Positions 25,835 to 39,597 of a stretch of 64,000 nt of DNA are shown in pieces. This DNA is from Pelargonium tetragonum (lineage: Eukaryota; Streptophyta; Magnoliopsida; Geraniales; Geraniaceae). The stretch is taken from contig JAYMTL010000081.1 in the NCBI GenBank assembly GCA_036897445.1, positions 1-64,000 on the forward strand. The letters are read 5' to 3'. Both the position numbers and the translations under genes were made by a program. How positions within the stretch are numbered: position 1 is the first letter of the stretch; every line of letters begins with the position of its first letter. The notes below the pieces were generated by a model. The model was not told the DNA's origin. It was given only the letters and a program-made list of their open reading frames with translations, and ran no database searches.

Positions 25835-26660
25835 TTAATTAAGTTTAGCACTTCAGTAAGCTATTTCACTCATAAAACTTAGAATTTCCCGTATTTTAGA
25901 ATTCTTTATTTGTTCAAGATCCAAACAGGATAGACAGAAAATCACCGATTGATTATTAAACCTTTCCGGAGCTTAATGCCTAAAAGAAGGGGATTCCCAG
26001 GAACGTTAAGAAAAGAGCTGCCTTTCTTTTAATATTACTTAGTCTTTTTCAGGAAATACCAAACGAAGAACTAACTCTCTTTAAAGAATATTCCTATCTC
26101 GTTAAAGTTTGAAAGGTGAAATATCCGATAAATAACAAAAATAAAGAAAGACCGGACAGACTTGTACTTGTTGAGCTTAAACCTTCTAATTTACCAGGAA
26201 ACCTCACACTAACTAGAAAGAAAGCTTAGTTAATGCTCTTTCCTTAGGGTTTTTTATTACCAAGGACAGATACAGGAAAGCACTACTAAAGTAGTTTCTA
26301 CTATGAAAGTTACCCTTTTAAGAATAATTCCCTCCCGTTTTTTTTATTCGTACATAGAGTATAGAACCTTGTAAGTACAGAAGAAAGATTTTCTTTTACT
26401 GCCTAAACCTTTAGGAGGTTAGGTTAATGCCGTATAATATACGTGATAGTAGAAACTTACACTAATACAAGAACAAGAAAAAACTTTGACACTAAAACTT
26501 GACTTACTTTACTGAACGGAAATTCTTTAACTCTAGTTATTTTATTCCCGAAAAAATCTTAATTCTTTTACTATTACTATCAGGGTGTAAAAACTTCAAG
26601 AATAATCTAGATGAAACCTAACCAATATAATATCCAAAGGATTCTCCAGAATGCCATTTA
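25835..26660 (+). repeat. Tandem ~0.83-kb diverged repeat, copy 2
   Basis: This is the second unit of the head-to-tail pair. It starts almost where copy 1 ends and shares seven ordered anchors with it. The divergence between anchors is large and includes many indels, so the duplication is old or has been heavily mutated. Nothing before copy 1 or after copy 2 clearly continues the array. The arrangement fits either a tandem duplication or two same-orientation insertions of one element. Terminal inverted repeats or target-site duplications were not found. Confidence 0.65.
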
Positions 26661-28360
26661 TCCTCAGTCAATATCTTCATAAGTGTCACAAAGCAAGAAA
26701 ATAGTAAACCCCTTCTGGTGGATTTGCTTTAATAATTAATGGGAGATAAACTCTGAGTTTTGGGATAACCTAACACTTAACAGGCTGTAATACATGTCTA
26801 GTACACGGGTAATAAATACCTAATAGTACAAAAAAGGACCCAGATAATAACAAAAAGCTATATGAAACCTTTTGAAATTGAAGAGAAAAAATCTGCAGAA
26901 GTCTCAAGGAAGGAAAGCACCTAAAATTAGACTTATTATCCGCAGCTATAGATTTCCGTTTGAAGTTCTTTGATTGAAGCCAGAGTTCTTTTTATACTCG
27001 GAGCTCTTGAAAGGGTCAAAACCAGAGAGAAATAGGAAAGGTAGTATCTCTAGTTTAGCTTAAGAGGATTCCTTGTTGACAAAATTCTATAGGCAATTTG
27101 CAAAGTTAAAGAGTGTGGCATCAGACTCGCAATAGGTCCGATTTTTACAAGGCTCTTTATTTGGTTTGGTAGAAGGCTTTTTGTTTTCTAATTGTTTAGT
27201 TCGCTACTGGGTAATTAATAAAAGTAAAGGAAATTGAATCCGTTTTATTGCTAATAGTTTGACGCAGGCATAATATTAATTAAAAAGTAATTAGCTTAAT
27301 TAAAGGGTAGAGAAATGCGGGGTAATAGGATGAGAATATCTTGTATACTTAGAAGGAAAAAAAACTCTTCGTTTATTATAAGTAACCCCCCTTAGAAAAA
27401 GGAATTCTGGAGACCCTGAGCTAAATTGCTTTTAGTTTATTGGGATCCGCTATGGTGAGAAGGTAGCAAGCTAGTCTAGATTTTTCATAGATCTTTCTGC
27501 CGAAATAGTAAGACCGGAACCTCGCTAACTAAAGAGTGGCCTGGGATAAATTTTCGTGGGAGTTCGCACTACACTTTTCATAATTATATATAATTCATTA
27601 TAAATAACAGGATCCTGTAAAGCGAGTTTCTAAATGCCCCTAAGATTTATATTAAAGGATATCACAAGAGGTCCTTGTGGTAATAGAGTCCTTACGAAAA
27701 GTACTTTTTTATTTAAAAACGATATAGAAGCCCTGCTCCGTCAAAGTAAAATAGGTAGACATAAGTCAAAATTCCGGTTAGTGCCTAGTCTGTAATAGTG
27801 CGAAATGCAGTACCAAAAGTGTGCTGAAAGATCTTGTGCTTGTGATCTGTACCAGAATGTCTTTCGATTTCAATTCCTTTAAAGGGATCTGTAAGCAAGT
27901 AGCCGCGCCAACCAAGAAGTAACCAATTAAACCTACCAAGTCTGCTTTACCCTTCTAAAAAGTCTTGAGCAAAATAAATTTAAGATCTTTTTGGATACTA
28001 AAAACGGAAAGAAACTGGCGTAAGTCTAAACCTAGCTCTGCTTAGAACTGCTTGTTTCGCAGGGCTTCATTCGCTAAAATATAGAATTCTAGTTCCCTAG
28101 GGCTCCCCTGTAATTATAGAATTACTACTTTAAACACTTAGCTTAGTTTAATCTCAGAGTGGTGAAACCTTCTAAAATACTGCTTATCAGTTCTGAGTTG
28201 GGGTCTTTTTGTGAGTAAACGGAACATCTAGTTTATATCCTTTAGAGCCTGAGGTCCTTATTTATCATAAGAGCTTTTATTTTATTACACACCTTAACCT
28301 ACGTATTATTAACTAAGGGAGTCCCCTAGAAATTAGGCACATTCTTCCTACTCATTGCTA

Positions 28361-28380
28361 TATCTATAACTATCTATAAC
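28361..28380 (+). repeat. 10-bp tandem duplication
   Basis: TATCTATAAC occurs twice in direct succession. It looks like a simple slippage-scale duplication with no visible function. Confidence 0.8.
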
Positions 28381-31300
28381 ACCGATCAATCTCAAATTAA
28401 TTAAAACGCTTACAATAGTGTTTGTTCAGGAATCCTGGAGTAAACTTCGGAACGCGTGGATCACTAAAGTAGATAATTCTATTTAAATTTCATTTTTTGG
28501 TTGAGAATATAAGTTACTCTTATATTTCCTTTATGAAGCTTATAAAATCTCATACTACCTAAGGGGACTAGAGGCATATACTCTGGAACCCGTTCTTAAA
28601 AAATAACCCCCAAAAAGCCTGGCTGCAGCTTAGTTGGGTCCTTAAAACTTTGGGAGTAACCCCGGGTAGTTGGGAAAATACATATTAAGTTCTTGTCTAT
28701 CGTAGGGGTATAGATAACTAGGGCCTTTTCATTTATAGGAGGTAATTATATAGGTATAGGCCTCAATGTAGAAGATATATAAATATTGTATACAAATACG
28801 AAGTTCTTAATCAGGAAAGGAATTGCTCAGGAATTAAGAATTATTACAAGAAAGGGCAATCCATGCGGGTATCCCTCCTTATATATTTAATATTTAGGTC
28901 ACTACATAGTTCAATTTGCTTACTCTAAAAGGTGCTGGGGATTCTGGAAGACCCCTATAAATTTGCGTATATAGAGAATCGAGAGTTAGTGCATGCAAGC
29001 CCCGAACCGCCGGAGTAGTTAAATTTCTATCGGATTAGGAGTGAGTCAAATTTCAGAAAGAAATAGGGCAAGATACGCTTATGATAGCAGATAATTTTTA
29101 GTTAACGGAGCCCTACCTTGTACGACAAAGGGACTTCAACTCCAGTATTCTACATAAAGAAAATAGAAGATTCTAGGCGGCTTTGGACTTCTCGGTAAGG
29201 GTTTTTATAGTACTGCTTGGTAAAGAGAAAGGATTATAAACAAAGAAGCCGGGGAGCTAGACTAATAAAGTAAGGAACTAAAGGATGAACCTCGAAAAGG
29301 GTGTCTCCTGGTGAAATGTCCTTAATAAAATGTATAAATATCTTGAGTAACCCTATGCATTGCGTGCTAACAAGTTTTTGTCTAATATTGGGATTGTTTT
29401 GATATAGCCACCTGTTTACCACGGGATAAATTTCTAAGTCGTAAAGGTAATATATTGTTTGTCAAAAATTCCGGCCCCTTTTTTAGTAAACGGGTTTCAA
29501 ATTTCCTGTCAGAGTAGTTTTACGCCTAGGGATGCCCGCGCCAAAAGCCCCTACTATTTGCGGATAACTGGAAATCCATCGAAGCGCTTCCGGGTAAAGC
29601 ATAAAAACCTTTAGAAAACCTAGTGGAAAATTTCGTGAAATCCGAAGTCTAATTAGAAAGGTTACGAGAATTCTTAGTGTTAAGCATTTGTTATTTTTTA
29701 AGAGCAGGAATCCGTAAAATAGCAGCCTCGTTCCTAGGCTGAACAGAGGTAAAGTAGAACTATTTTAATTCCACAATTCGAGTAGAAAGACGACTTAAGT
29801 TGGCCCATTTCTATGCGAGGGTATTCCCTTAGCTTTAGTAGATATTCATGTTTACATACTTATTAGATTACATCCATACACAAGAAAGAAAATCTTCAGA
29901 ATTACAAAGATTTTTAAGACTTATGTTCTCCCCCAAGCCTCTCTTCTAGCAAGATAGCTTAAAGAATACTAAAAAACCCCGTTATCTGAAGACTGATTTT
30001 GTCCAGAATCTTAAAATTCTATATCTCTTACTCATTATAGGCATTGCTAGTGCTTGAGCTTGTAATATATTGGTGGAAAAGCAAATAAATAGTTGGGCAA
30101 AAGCAAGGGCTACTAGGTTTTATATATTATAGGTTTACATTTAAAATAAAAACTTCATAAGTGAAGTTAAAAGAGTATTGTATAAGTTGTTCCCTTCATT
30201 CTGGGGACTGAATTTCTATAATAGGGCATTCCTTTAAAATATAGGGTCTATTGCCTGACTTCGGGAGATTAGAGGTTATTAATGGATTAATGGGTCGGGA
30301 GTATCCCAACTAAGTGCCCGAGGATGATATAGGTTAGGCAAGGTATTGAACCCTTATTTATAAATAAAGGTGTTGCCTTAAAGATAAAAGATATAAGAAT
30401 TCTTGTTAATTCCTAATTTAGTTACATACGTACCCTTGGTTGCTTGTTATCCAGGTATCTTAATATGACTCGAATGCGGATTTTCTCAAAGAAAAGAATA
30501 GAACTGCGCACCCTTTTTAATGGGTTAACCCACTTAGGGAAAAGCAGGTATCTCGGTACACTAGAGAAAAGATAAATATAGAATTTTTTGTATATGGAAT
30601 TCTTGGATTGCAACTAATTTACCAAAAGTGGATCTAACGAACTTCTAAATTTCTCTTTTTTCATTGTAACACTTTAACTTATATAGAATTGCTTTTATCT
30701 CGTAGAAACTGGGATGCGCGATTAGAGCTAACAAAAGATTGGTGGAAACCTTTTATCAAAATGAATACTTAATTCAAGAGGTTCACCGTCTAGGGTCGAC
30801 AAAAAAAGGGCATTTCATTTAATAATCATTCACGAAATCGTATACTAAATTGTCTTGGAAACGACGTCATGTTCATAGATCTAGTATATCACGAGAAAGA
30901 TTTCATTCTTAAACTAAAAACTTTGTTTTATTTTAGATAAATCGAAATCCAGTAAACTTGGCAGCACCTTATAACTTAACATTGTAAAACCCCCTCTACT
31001 ACTAAACTATTAATGAAACTTGGATTAAAATTAAAAAGAGGAACCCCCTATTAGGCCCTTCTTTTTTAAAAGGCGTCGAATTGTTGAATATACCCACAAC
31101 AAAGACAAATACTTGCTGCTATAGGTTAAGTTTAGCAGCGAAATTCGAGTTATCCTTGAATCTTTGTAAGCTCCAAGAAGTCTTGTTAAAAAAGAAACAG
31201 AGCCCCTATAAGTAAGAAAACAGGAGCCTATAGTTGAGAAGTGAACTCATAGTTGTTAGGGCAGTGCTTTTCTAAGAATTTCCAATAAGCAGAGAGGGGC

Positions 31301-33913
31301 TAATATGTCAAAAGGGCTCCTTTATGACGCAAGCTGGAACTTTTCTCTCAATCCGTTCAGTTTTTCTCGTTACTAGGAGCCCCCCCTGTTATAAACCTCC
31401 TTAAGAGAATATACTCAATAAAGGTACTGAAGGTTTGCTCTAGTGTCTCACTCAGTCGAAGCCTTTCCAGAAAAGCACAGGCATATCAGTAAAGTAAGAA
31501 GAATTTTCTAAACCTAACAAAGTCAAAAGTCCTTTAGAATTGCAAATTTCTATTTTCAGCTAAAAGGAATTCCAGGGGTTTAAATTCTTATATTCTAGTA
31601 CATTGTTTCCTCGAGTAGCGGGGGGCATACTTTCTGTAAGTTTTGTGAAAATTGTCGTCTCTTTATTTACTCATAGGGGGCCCTTTTTAAAGTGTATTCC
31701 CTTTAAGCGCTTGGTGTTAATTCCGGTTTTGTGCCTTATAGGGGCTTTCTATCTAAAAGATACGAACTATTTTATAATCTTGGTGCTTCGGAGTAGTTAT
31801 CCTTTGCGAGAGGGGTCTCTATATTGTTGTAAACTTATCTAGCTAAAAACCTGTCTTTAGACATTAGACAGGAGAGGTTAGCTTTTTAAGAGTTGTGTGT
31901 ATCAAAAAGTACTCAGTATAAAATTAGCTATTAGTTTTGGTTTAACCCTCGGGGACTGGGAAGTCTATAAAAAGGGTTTTCTTATAATAAGAAAACCTTC
32001 ACTTCAGTAATTGATAAAACTAGGCTTTGATTTTCAATTTGGGTTAGCATAATTCCCCAATAGGGTGCTTGGTTCTCTATACGGGAATAGCTTTTCTACT
32101 TCAAAGTTGGGGGTACTCGACAAGGAAAATACTCACCGGGGCTGCTATATCTAATTTTATTAACGAAGCGGTAGCCTATAAAAGGGTATTCTAAAGACTT
32201 CTAATTATATTTCAATTTAGTTAATTAGTTAAAATACTTGTACCCGGGAGCCCTTTAATGGTATCGGAACTTATACTTTGCGGATTAAAAATGCTTTAAA
32301 TTAACCAGGCCTAGAGGGACTCGAGAACTCTATCAAGGAAGATCACGGTAGGACCCTATTCTCTACTTTACATGTTATAAACCAGACTTTTGACTCTTTC
32401 TTATAAATGTATGATAACAACTCAACTTTTGATACAGCTAAACAGAAATACCAGGAAACCCGTACAAAGTATTACGCCGACTCTTTTTTTATACGCTACT
32501 AATATCAAAAAGTCTTACGTGTACTTACTAAATTTAGACGAGAACTTTATCGCTATGCAGTGAAATGGAACTAAAGGTTATAGCGTGTCATCTGTCTACA
32601 TTTTATCTACCCCTTAAACTCTTTCCTAGTAGAATATGCTATATCTCTAAAAGAATAGAAATGACCCTTCTAGTTACTCACGAAAGGGGCTTGCCAAGGT
32701 GCTAAGGTACCCTGTTGACAATCTCATGCCTATTTAATATAATTCTACGGGTGGACCGGACATGAAGGCTCTTATGAACTTTATTAGTATTAAACTAGAC
32801 CTTTAGTTACTAGACTATCAGAGAGGTTCTCAACTTACGAGAGATTTTTCGACTTCAGTTGGTTTTCTTCTATTTAGCAAGATACAAATACTATTTTCTA
32901 TTTAGGGGACCCTGAAGTTACTATATTAGTCGGTTCTAGTAAAATTAAGGAGTTTTTTATTTAATAGAGTCTCGTTTTAGAATTGGAGAAAGGGGTTTCC
33001 GTAGTACTTGTTAATGGAATGAATGCTTCTTAGTACAAAAAATGAACTTATAAAAAGGCCCCTTAAAGTTTACAACCAAAAAGTCTTCATCTCTTCAAGT
33101 GTATTTTATAGCGGCTCTAAGAACTAAGTCTCGCGGAGTTTTCTCTATAAAGTTTTGTATTGCTAATAGAATTTACCAGATTTCTTGCCGTAAGGAGGCT
33201 CTAACGGGGATATGAAAGTAATTAGAATTAACAGTCAAATTTCAAATTAAGAGACACCCTATAAGTAAGCTTAGAATACAAAAACGGATTAGGCTGAGAG
33301 ATCCCTTTTGTCCTTTCCCAGAATTTGTTAGGTTATAGTAAGAGTAACTCTTAAGGGCAGGAACTCCTGAGTTTTTGATTACCAAGTTTTACTAGCACAG
33401 GTGGTACTTGTGATATAAGATCCTAATTACTATTGTTATTTATTTTACTAAAGGCTCAGTCTTCATTACTAAAACTAAAAGGGTTGAGTATTTCATACTG
33501 CTTATATCCCAGTGGCTGCTAAGTTAGCATAACCTCCGAGTCGAGACTTTCAATTTGAAATTTACTAAGAAAAATTCTCCTATAGAATTCCTAGAGGTTC
33601 CCAATACCTTCATATATCTTTACACTACGACATGGAGTTGAGATTTTTTTTTCTTATTGATAAAGTGTATAACCCCAAAATCTTAGTTTTATTCAGTTAT
33701 AAAGTATAAAGAGCTGTTGAAAAGGGGTTCGCTATGGAAGTTTTGCTTAATATTTCCTGTAATAAGATAGACTAGACAAAAATAAGATGTTTACCAGTAT
33801 ATACCTCGAGTTTCCTATCCCGAGGGGTTAAATGAATCCACTTTGACTTTTGAGCACCACTTGTGGAAGATATTTTAGCTACTTACTGGAAGTCCTAATA
33901 CCAAATACACAAA

Positions 33914-33969
33914 AGAATATAAGGGCCTCGAATAAGACTTTAGAATATAAGGGCCTCGAATAAGACTTT
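33914..33969 (+). repeat. Exact 28-bp tandem duplication (two copies)
   Basis: Positions 33914-33941 and 33942-33969 are identical, each beginning AGAATATAAGGGCCTCG. The flanks differ immediately on both sides, so there are exactly two units. The perfect identity contrasts with the strongly diverged 1-kb pair at 24.8 kb, so this is a recent event or one spared from later mutation. Each unit carries one of the GC clusters (GGGCC) typical of this block. It has no coding context. Confidence 0.9.
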
Positions 33970-34040
33970 TTTATTGGTATGTACTAGCGAGGAGCCCTAA
34001 GAGATTAAATGAGCAAGAAAGAAATAAGAAGGATCCTAAA

Positions 34041-34068
34041 GACTTTTAGCTGGTTCGAACCTAAAGTC
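34041..34068. other. Small hairpin
   Basis: GACTTTTAG (34041-34049) pairs with CTAAAGTC (34061-34068), with one bulged T, around an 11-base loop containing GGTTCGAAC. The loop resembles a tRNA T-loop string, but the stem geometry is not that of a T-arm. No terminator T-run follows, and no gene is adjacent. Confidence 0.4.
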
Positions 34069-37000
34069 TCGTGCGTATTAAACTAAAGGACTATCCAGAG
34101 TAAAAAAAGCGTTAGTTGACAAAACCCTAGACTTAATATAATAAAAATCGCTTTGATAATAGTAATTCTCTAGCGATCATGAGTTGTATTTTGTGGAGCT
34201 TCTCTTTTCTTATACTTCTGAATTCTGAAGATATCTATTGAGCAGTGTATCGTGGCTTAACTGTTTATTAAACTTCAGCAAAGGGAGTATGGTCTTAACC
34301 ATCTATTTAATCTCTTTATCCTTAATTTTCAGTCTTTTGTATTCTGAAACTTAGTTTTATGGAAAGTCCTTACTAGACCTGGTTCAATCCATCAAAGGTA
34401 GTTACAAGGAATTTCTGAGTAATACCCTATTCTCAAAGCAGATGCCCCTTTAGTTAAGTTTTAAACAAAAAAGCGCTTTTATTAGGGTGCTGCTTTATAT
34501 AACCTTTGTCTACGAGTTTACCTCAACTTTTCGATATATTTCTTATTTTTTTTAGTTCTGTTTTCTTCCCCGTAACTTTGAACGAGAGAAGCTGCCAGCT
34601 ATTTGTTAAAGCATTTACTTTAAAAGTATGTCGGAGGGGTCCTTTATGTATATGCTGGTTTTTAGATTCTTGTTTTACTAGGGTACCTACAGGGCCTTGT
34701 TTTGCTTATTAATTCTCTTTATTATAGCGGCTGTTCTAGAGGATACAGAATATTCGAGAGAAGCCCTATACTAAATCTCTGGAAGTACTCCTTCTTAAGA
34801 ATCCTAAACCGGATCTTCATTTTGTTCTTTATAGGGGTCAAACTTGAATATTAAAGGAATTTCTCAAGGCCCTCCTACGGATACGGAATAGGAAAACCCC
34901 TGTATAGGTGTAGTTTTACTCAGTTTCCGCGTAGTACCTAGGACGATATGCATAATAACCAAAACTTGCGAATATCCTTTTAATTAACTTTACCACAGGG
35001 TCAGAGGTATAGTAAAGGTTATAGCTTCTGAAGGGTTTTTTTTACAAAAAAGTAAGAGAATAAGGTGCTAGAAAAAGGAAGACCCTTAAAAGAAAATTAG
35101 AATTATTAAGAGCTTAGGAGAATTTTGTATAAAAGCATATATCACGGATCCGACAGTTACTGAGTCAATAATCTTGAAAACCTACATTGTATTGATAAGC
35201 TTAACCAGCGCTGATGTACGTTGGCATGTCTAAGGGGTGTGGTGCTCCTACTGCTCTCTACCAGGCAATATAAAGGAGGATCCCGGTATATTTAAACTTA
35301 ATACTTTACTAATTCAGAAAGACTTATTAATTCATACGTATCCGTTAGGAAACTGGGCAGCCACGGGCTTCTTATTCAACTTCTAATCTAAGAGGTTATA
35401 AGATCAAACAAAACCACAATGAAACCCCTATCCCGGAAAAAGGATATATTAAATTCCTTTTTGTGTTTTAGGAGCTACCACTTATACTCAAGTCTTCTAT
35501 AAATCTAGCAACTAACTTTTACTGGGTTTTTGTAAAGAACCCCTCTTAGGGTACAGAAAGACTCAGACTAAAAATTCAAACTATTTACAATCCAAGGACT
35601 TTTTTTTAACGTCCCGCGATTTTCACTCACTGGTTTTTAAGATGAGTACAAAATAAAGCGATTCGGTATCCCCTGCAGGCTACAAGGAATTCTCTTAGAT
35701 TCGGCAGCTTTTAGTCTAGTTTTGATAAAGTCTTTTAACTACACCCGAGTCTAAATGCTTTTAAAAACTAAAAGTAACTCACGAGATGCTTTTATTCTTA
35801 TAATATTGATTGACTCATGTCGCTAACTCGTACCAGAATTGTATACAAATACAAAGAGAAGTATAATACTAAAGCTCCCCTTTATACTATAACTACATCG
35901 CTTTCAATTTGAGAACCTACGGCACCCTTGTAAACTAGGAAGCGCTTTAGTTCCTTGTTCAGCAGCCTGCAATAGGATACCCTATATCTTAAATATCTTA
36001 ACTAGAGACATAGAAATTTATAGCAGTTTCTATCTCATTTTCATTTTGACTGGATTTGCTCAAATTTATATTATACAAAAATAGAATTGTATATCTAAAA
36101 AGGTATTCCTATAAAGTTATTTGGCCTGATGTAGAAGCTCCTTTAAGGAATAGTTGCTTTGGAACTCCTATACTTATTTCTTAACTGTTATGTATATACC
36201 CAAGTTTCCTAGTGCACAGATTCTTGTTTAATGCTCGCTTTGTACTAATTCAGGAAGAAATATGCTTCGCGTAGGGTTACGCGGTAGAGACTTCTAATAC
36301 TAATGGAAGGAAACTCAGAAGAATACGTAGAAATAGAATAAGCCTAATAGAGGATCCAGCAAAAGCAAATTCACTCTCAACAATTAAAGACAGTAAGTAT
36401 CTAAGAAACAAGTAAAAAAGAAATAAGGAGAACTCGTTGGACTCATTTTTGTCGTAAAAACCCCTTGTCAAACTAAAGCCTTTTTGTAGAGCCTCGAAAA
36501 GCCTGAGCTCCAGGAATGCCTAAATATCCTTTTGTATAAACCTCTTTACTAGGGCTAACTGCTTTTTTAATATCTAATCTTGGCTAAAAAGAGAATGCAA
36601 ATTGAAAAAATCTTTGACACAACAAGTTTCAGTGCTCTGAACCACATACTTAACTGCCTTTTCAGGCCTTTGTTATCTAAACTCAATCTACGTCGATACT
36701 AAGTTTCAAATTTTATGGTAAGTTGTTACTATAACTAATATTGTATAAAAAAGAGTTCTTTGCTAAAGTTTAGCTTTTTTTGTAGCTTGAAGAGATAACT
36801 TTTTACGTGTGGAACCCAAAGGAATTGTGAGAAATACGATAATAAGCATCCCGCAGAATCTAGACCAAGACGTTTGATCTAGTAACTAAAAATTCCCCCG
36901 AAATTCGAAATTTGTTCGTTCATATCACCCGGAGAATATAAATAAATATGTATTAGATTCCAGGGGGCTCTGAGTGTAAAAGTCTTTGCATAATATATAC

Positions 37001-38030
37001 AGCTTTAATTAGAAAGAACTCTAACAGAAAACTGTTAAATAACAAAAGGGGGCTTTTTGTCTATCTGCAAAGAGCTAAGGAACATTTTGAGGCTTAGTAG
37101 CTAAGATTCAGAAGTCTAGTATACGGGGGGATCCTTATAATAAATAATATTAATTTACTTATGCTTTTACGTAAAGAAATTCCGAAGCTAAGCCCTCGTT
37201 ATTTTTGAAAAAGATAAAAACTAGAATGACTTATCATAGAATGAACCTGTTTAGCTCAGTCCTAAACTCAATAGGCCTTACTGAAAAAGGCTTTTTTATA
37301 ACGGTAGGGGTTCTATAATTATCAAGCTTGACGTCAAGGAGATACAAGTAAATGATAAATACGATATTACTTTACAATCAGGGAGAAGTGCTAAAAAAAG
37401 CAAATACTTTTTAGAAATGTTAAAGAAAGGACTCCCTCAAATAAAGAAATTTTGCATGGATTGAGGAATTTCTTATATAGTATCAAAACTTAGGTAAATA
37501 AAGTCTCTTGGAAAATAAGTCAAATCCGGGCTCCGTAGACATGAAACTGCATGCATAAGTTAGGAGTTCCCCATTTTTGAGTTTATCCTAGGGACACTTT
37601 TAAGCCTATAAACTAAATGAAATCAACTGGGTCTCCCTCTCGGAATACTCAATTCTTGTTTTTAAGGAGTAGTATGGATCTAACAATTTTTGGGAAATTC
37701 AAGGAGTTGCCCTACTTCATTTTTATTAAAGTACCCAACTTTAGGAAAAGGCCAACGCAACACAAGGCCTCGGGATCTTAAATCTTGGAGGTAATTCAAA
37801 TCAAAGAGGCCTCCTCGTTTCCAATAAAAAGTCTTATACGTAATGACTCTGGGCGCCTCTGCAATTTTACTTTAACAAAAGTTTTCTAATCGCACGAGAT
37901 ACCCTTTTGTGTTTTCGTCAATAAACCCCCATTTCTTTAATATTTCTGTTAAATCTCATAAAAGCCAACCCTCAGGTTAGTCGGATATTACGTTATCCTG
38001 AAAACTTTTTTATAAATATTAAAAGAAACT

Positions 38031-38047
38031 GCAGGACTTGAACCCTC
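38031..38047 (-). other. tRNA T-arm-like relic with perfect B-box
   Basis: On the minus strand, 38034-38044 read GGTTCAAGTCC, a perfect B-box. The stem GAGGG with CCTGC forms four of five pairs (one wobble) around the loop TTCAAGT. Upstream on the minus strand, TAACC and GGTCA could form a poor anticodon-type stem (one mismatch) about 35-50 bases away, but no acceptor partner for AGTTTCT is present. It is treated as a possible tRNA-derived relic. Confidence 0.3.
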
Positions 38048-38515
38048 GGCATACTATAAAAAGTGGTTGCATTTTGACCTTTGAAAGGGTTAGGAAGTCC
38101 TTGAGAGCTTGCTTTAAGGCAGACTTAAAAGATTCACATCATAGTTAAGAAGGGCTTTTTCCATAAAAGCGAATTTCACTAAACTTTTACTGCAATTTTT
38201 GGCTTGAAACTTAACCTTTAAAAAACCAAAAGTGGAAAGATTGCTTAACCTATTATTACTAAAATTTTATGACAAACTGATGAATCTGAAAAAGGTAACT
38301 AAAGCGTGCGTACAGCCTATATATCACGTATAGAATGAGGTCTCATTAGAATAGGAGTAAAATGAAACATAAGTGAAACAACAGATAACAGAATTTAGGA
38401 ATTGGAAGCTAATACCAAAAACTCTAATTAGGAATACTTATTATCTATTAACTTAACTAATAAAGACTTGAGAGAGTAATACAACAACTATTATATATAA
38501 TACTAGCCTCTATAA

Positions 38516-38700
38516 TACCAGGGCGCCGCTACAAAGATAAGGGCTCATAAGGTAACTAAGACTAAAGCAAGTACAGCGAATTCAAAGAGTGAGAGTTAGG
38601 CTATCGCGAAGACTAAGAAAACCAAACAAGACTACAAGGAAACCGGGGATACAGAAAAAAGGTAGTACAAAACCTGGTATTAAAGTCAGTATGAAGTTGG
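38516..38700 (+). pseudogene. Lysine/threonine-rich coding relic, unrecognised
   Basis: One plus-strand frame reads as a basic, low-hydrophobicity protein segment: GAATKIRAHKVTKTKAST, then AIAKTKKTKQDYKETG. The plus strand here is rich in A and AAG/ACT codons, and it looks more protein-like than the neighbouring noise. The frame is broken several times and no start or end can be placed. The K/T/A/S mix resembles the minus-strand relics near 42.3 and 48.2 kb. Basic tails like this are common in DNA-binding proteins and mobile-element proteins, but no diagnostic motif is seen. It is treated as a fossil of unknown family. Confidence 0.28.
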
Positions 38701-39590
38701 TGTGTCTAGAAGGTATATAATAATCTTCCTTTTACAGCATGGAAAACTCCTTACACAGGTCCCTCACTTCCATAAAAGTTCTAATTCATGAGGGACCCCT
38801 TCTTAAAATTCCCATCATAAACAGTATATAATCTTCGTTTTCTTTCTATCCTATTATGCTCTGTTTTGAAGGTTTTTTAGAGTTATGTATTTAGGAAGTT
38901 CTAGCTCCGATATTCCCAGTTTCCGGGCCCTGAAAGTTAACATAGGATAGAGAGCAAGTAAGGGTAGAGTTCTAAGCGAGAGAAATAGCTCAAAGACCCA
39001 CAAGAAAGGAGATACAGTAAGGCTAAGAGTTTTAGAGTATTACAAAGACTAAAAAAAGGGGAAATCCCTAGAAGAGTATATCCTATAAGAAGGCGGGTGT
39101 AGCTGCTCTTAAGATACAAAAACAGATAGCTATAAAGACTCGAAGAGTATAAGTCAAAGGGTTGCCTGGTCCCATGTTTCCCGGGTTTCAATTCTTAAAG
39201 TTAAGCGGATCATGTCCCTGTAAGATTATCTTACTATAAAAGAAAAAGAATCGGTTAGTAAACTTAAAATTTTTGGGCAAAATAGGATAACCGTACTGTA
39301 CTAAAAAGCTCTTGGGAAAAATCTTAAGGAACGCTTTACACCTCAAGGCAACACAACTCTATTACAGGAATCCTAAAACCCACTCTAAGGCTATTTAAAT
39401 GCGATAAAACAAAAGCTAGCGAGCGATTTTTGTACATTTCAGATATTTACCGCCTGTTTAATTACATATTTCTTGAATTGCTTCTAAAAAAGAGGGGAAT
39501 AAAGAATCGAATTTAGGTATAGCTACACTATTACAATCTACTACTAAGGCGAACGCCTCTATAATGATAAAGACAAGGGGTATACTTTAA
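38701..39590. other. Gene-free stretch
   Basis: No gene seen. An 84-codon minus-strand frame at 38937-39191 is rich in Leu, Ser and Tyr and has the look of a shadow in AT-rich DNA. No motif, repeat or structure was recognised. Confidence 0.5.
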
Positions 39591-39597
39591 AAGAACA

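Larger units (their letters stand above)
26665..38330. other. Gene-free AT-rich block (texture A)
   Basis: No supportable gene. Open frames of 62-79 codons (for example near 31.6-31.8 kb plus and 36.3-36.5 kb minus) are of chance length and lack motifs. GC-rich quasi-palindromes are again frequent (GGGAGTCCC at 28317-28325, GGGGGGATCC near 37.13 kb). The stretch holds an exact 28-bp tandem duplication at 33.9 kb, a small hairpin at 34.04 kb and a minus-strand T-arm-like piece at 38.03 kb, each listed separately. Nothing else structured was seen. Confidence 0.6.

Noticed and set aside
24825-26660. Tandem pair as long terminal repeats of one element
   Set aside because: The copies abut with no internal region between them, and no primer-binding or polypurine site was seen.
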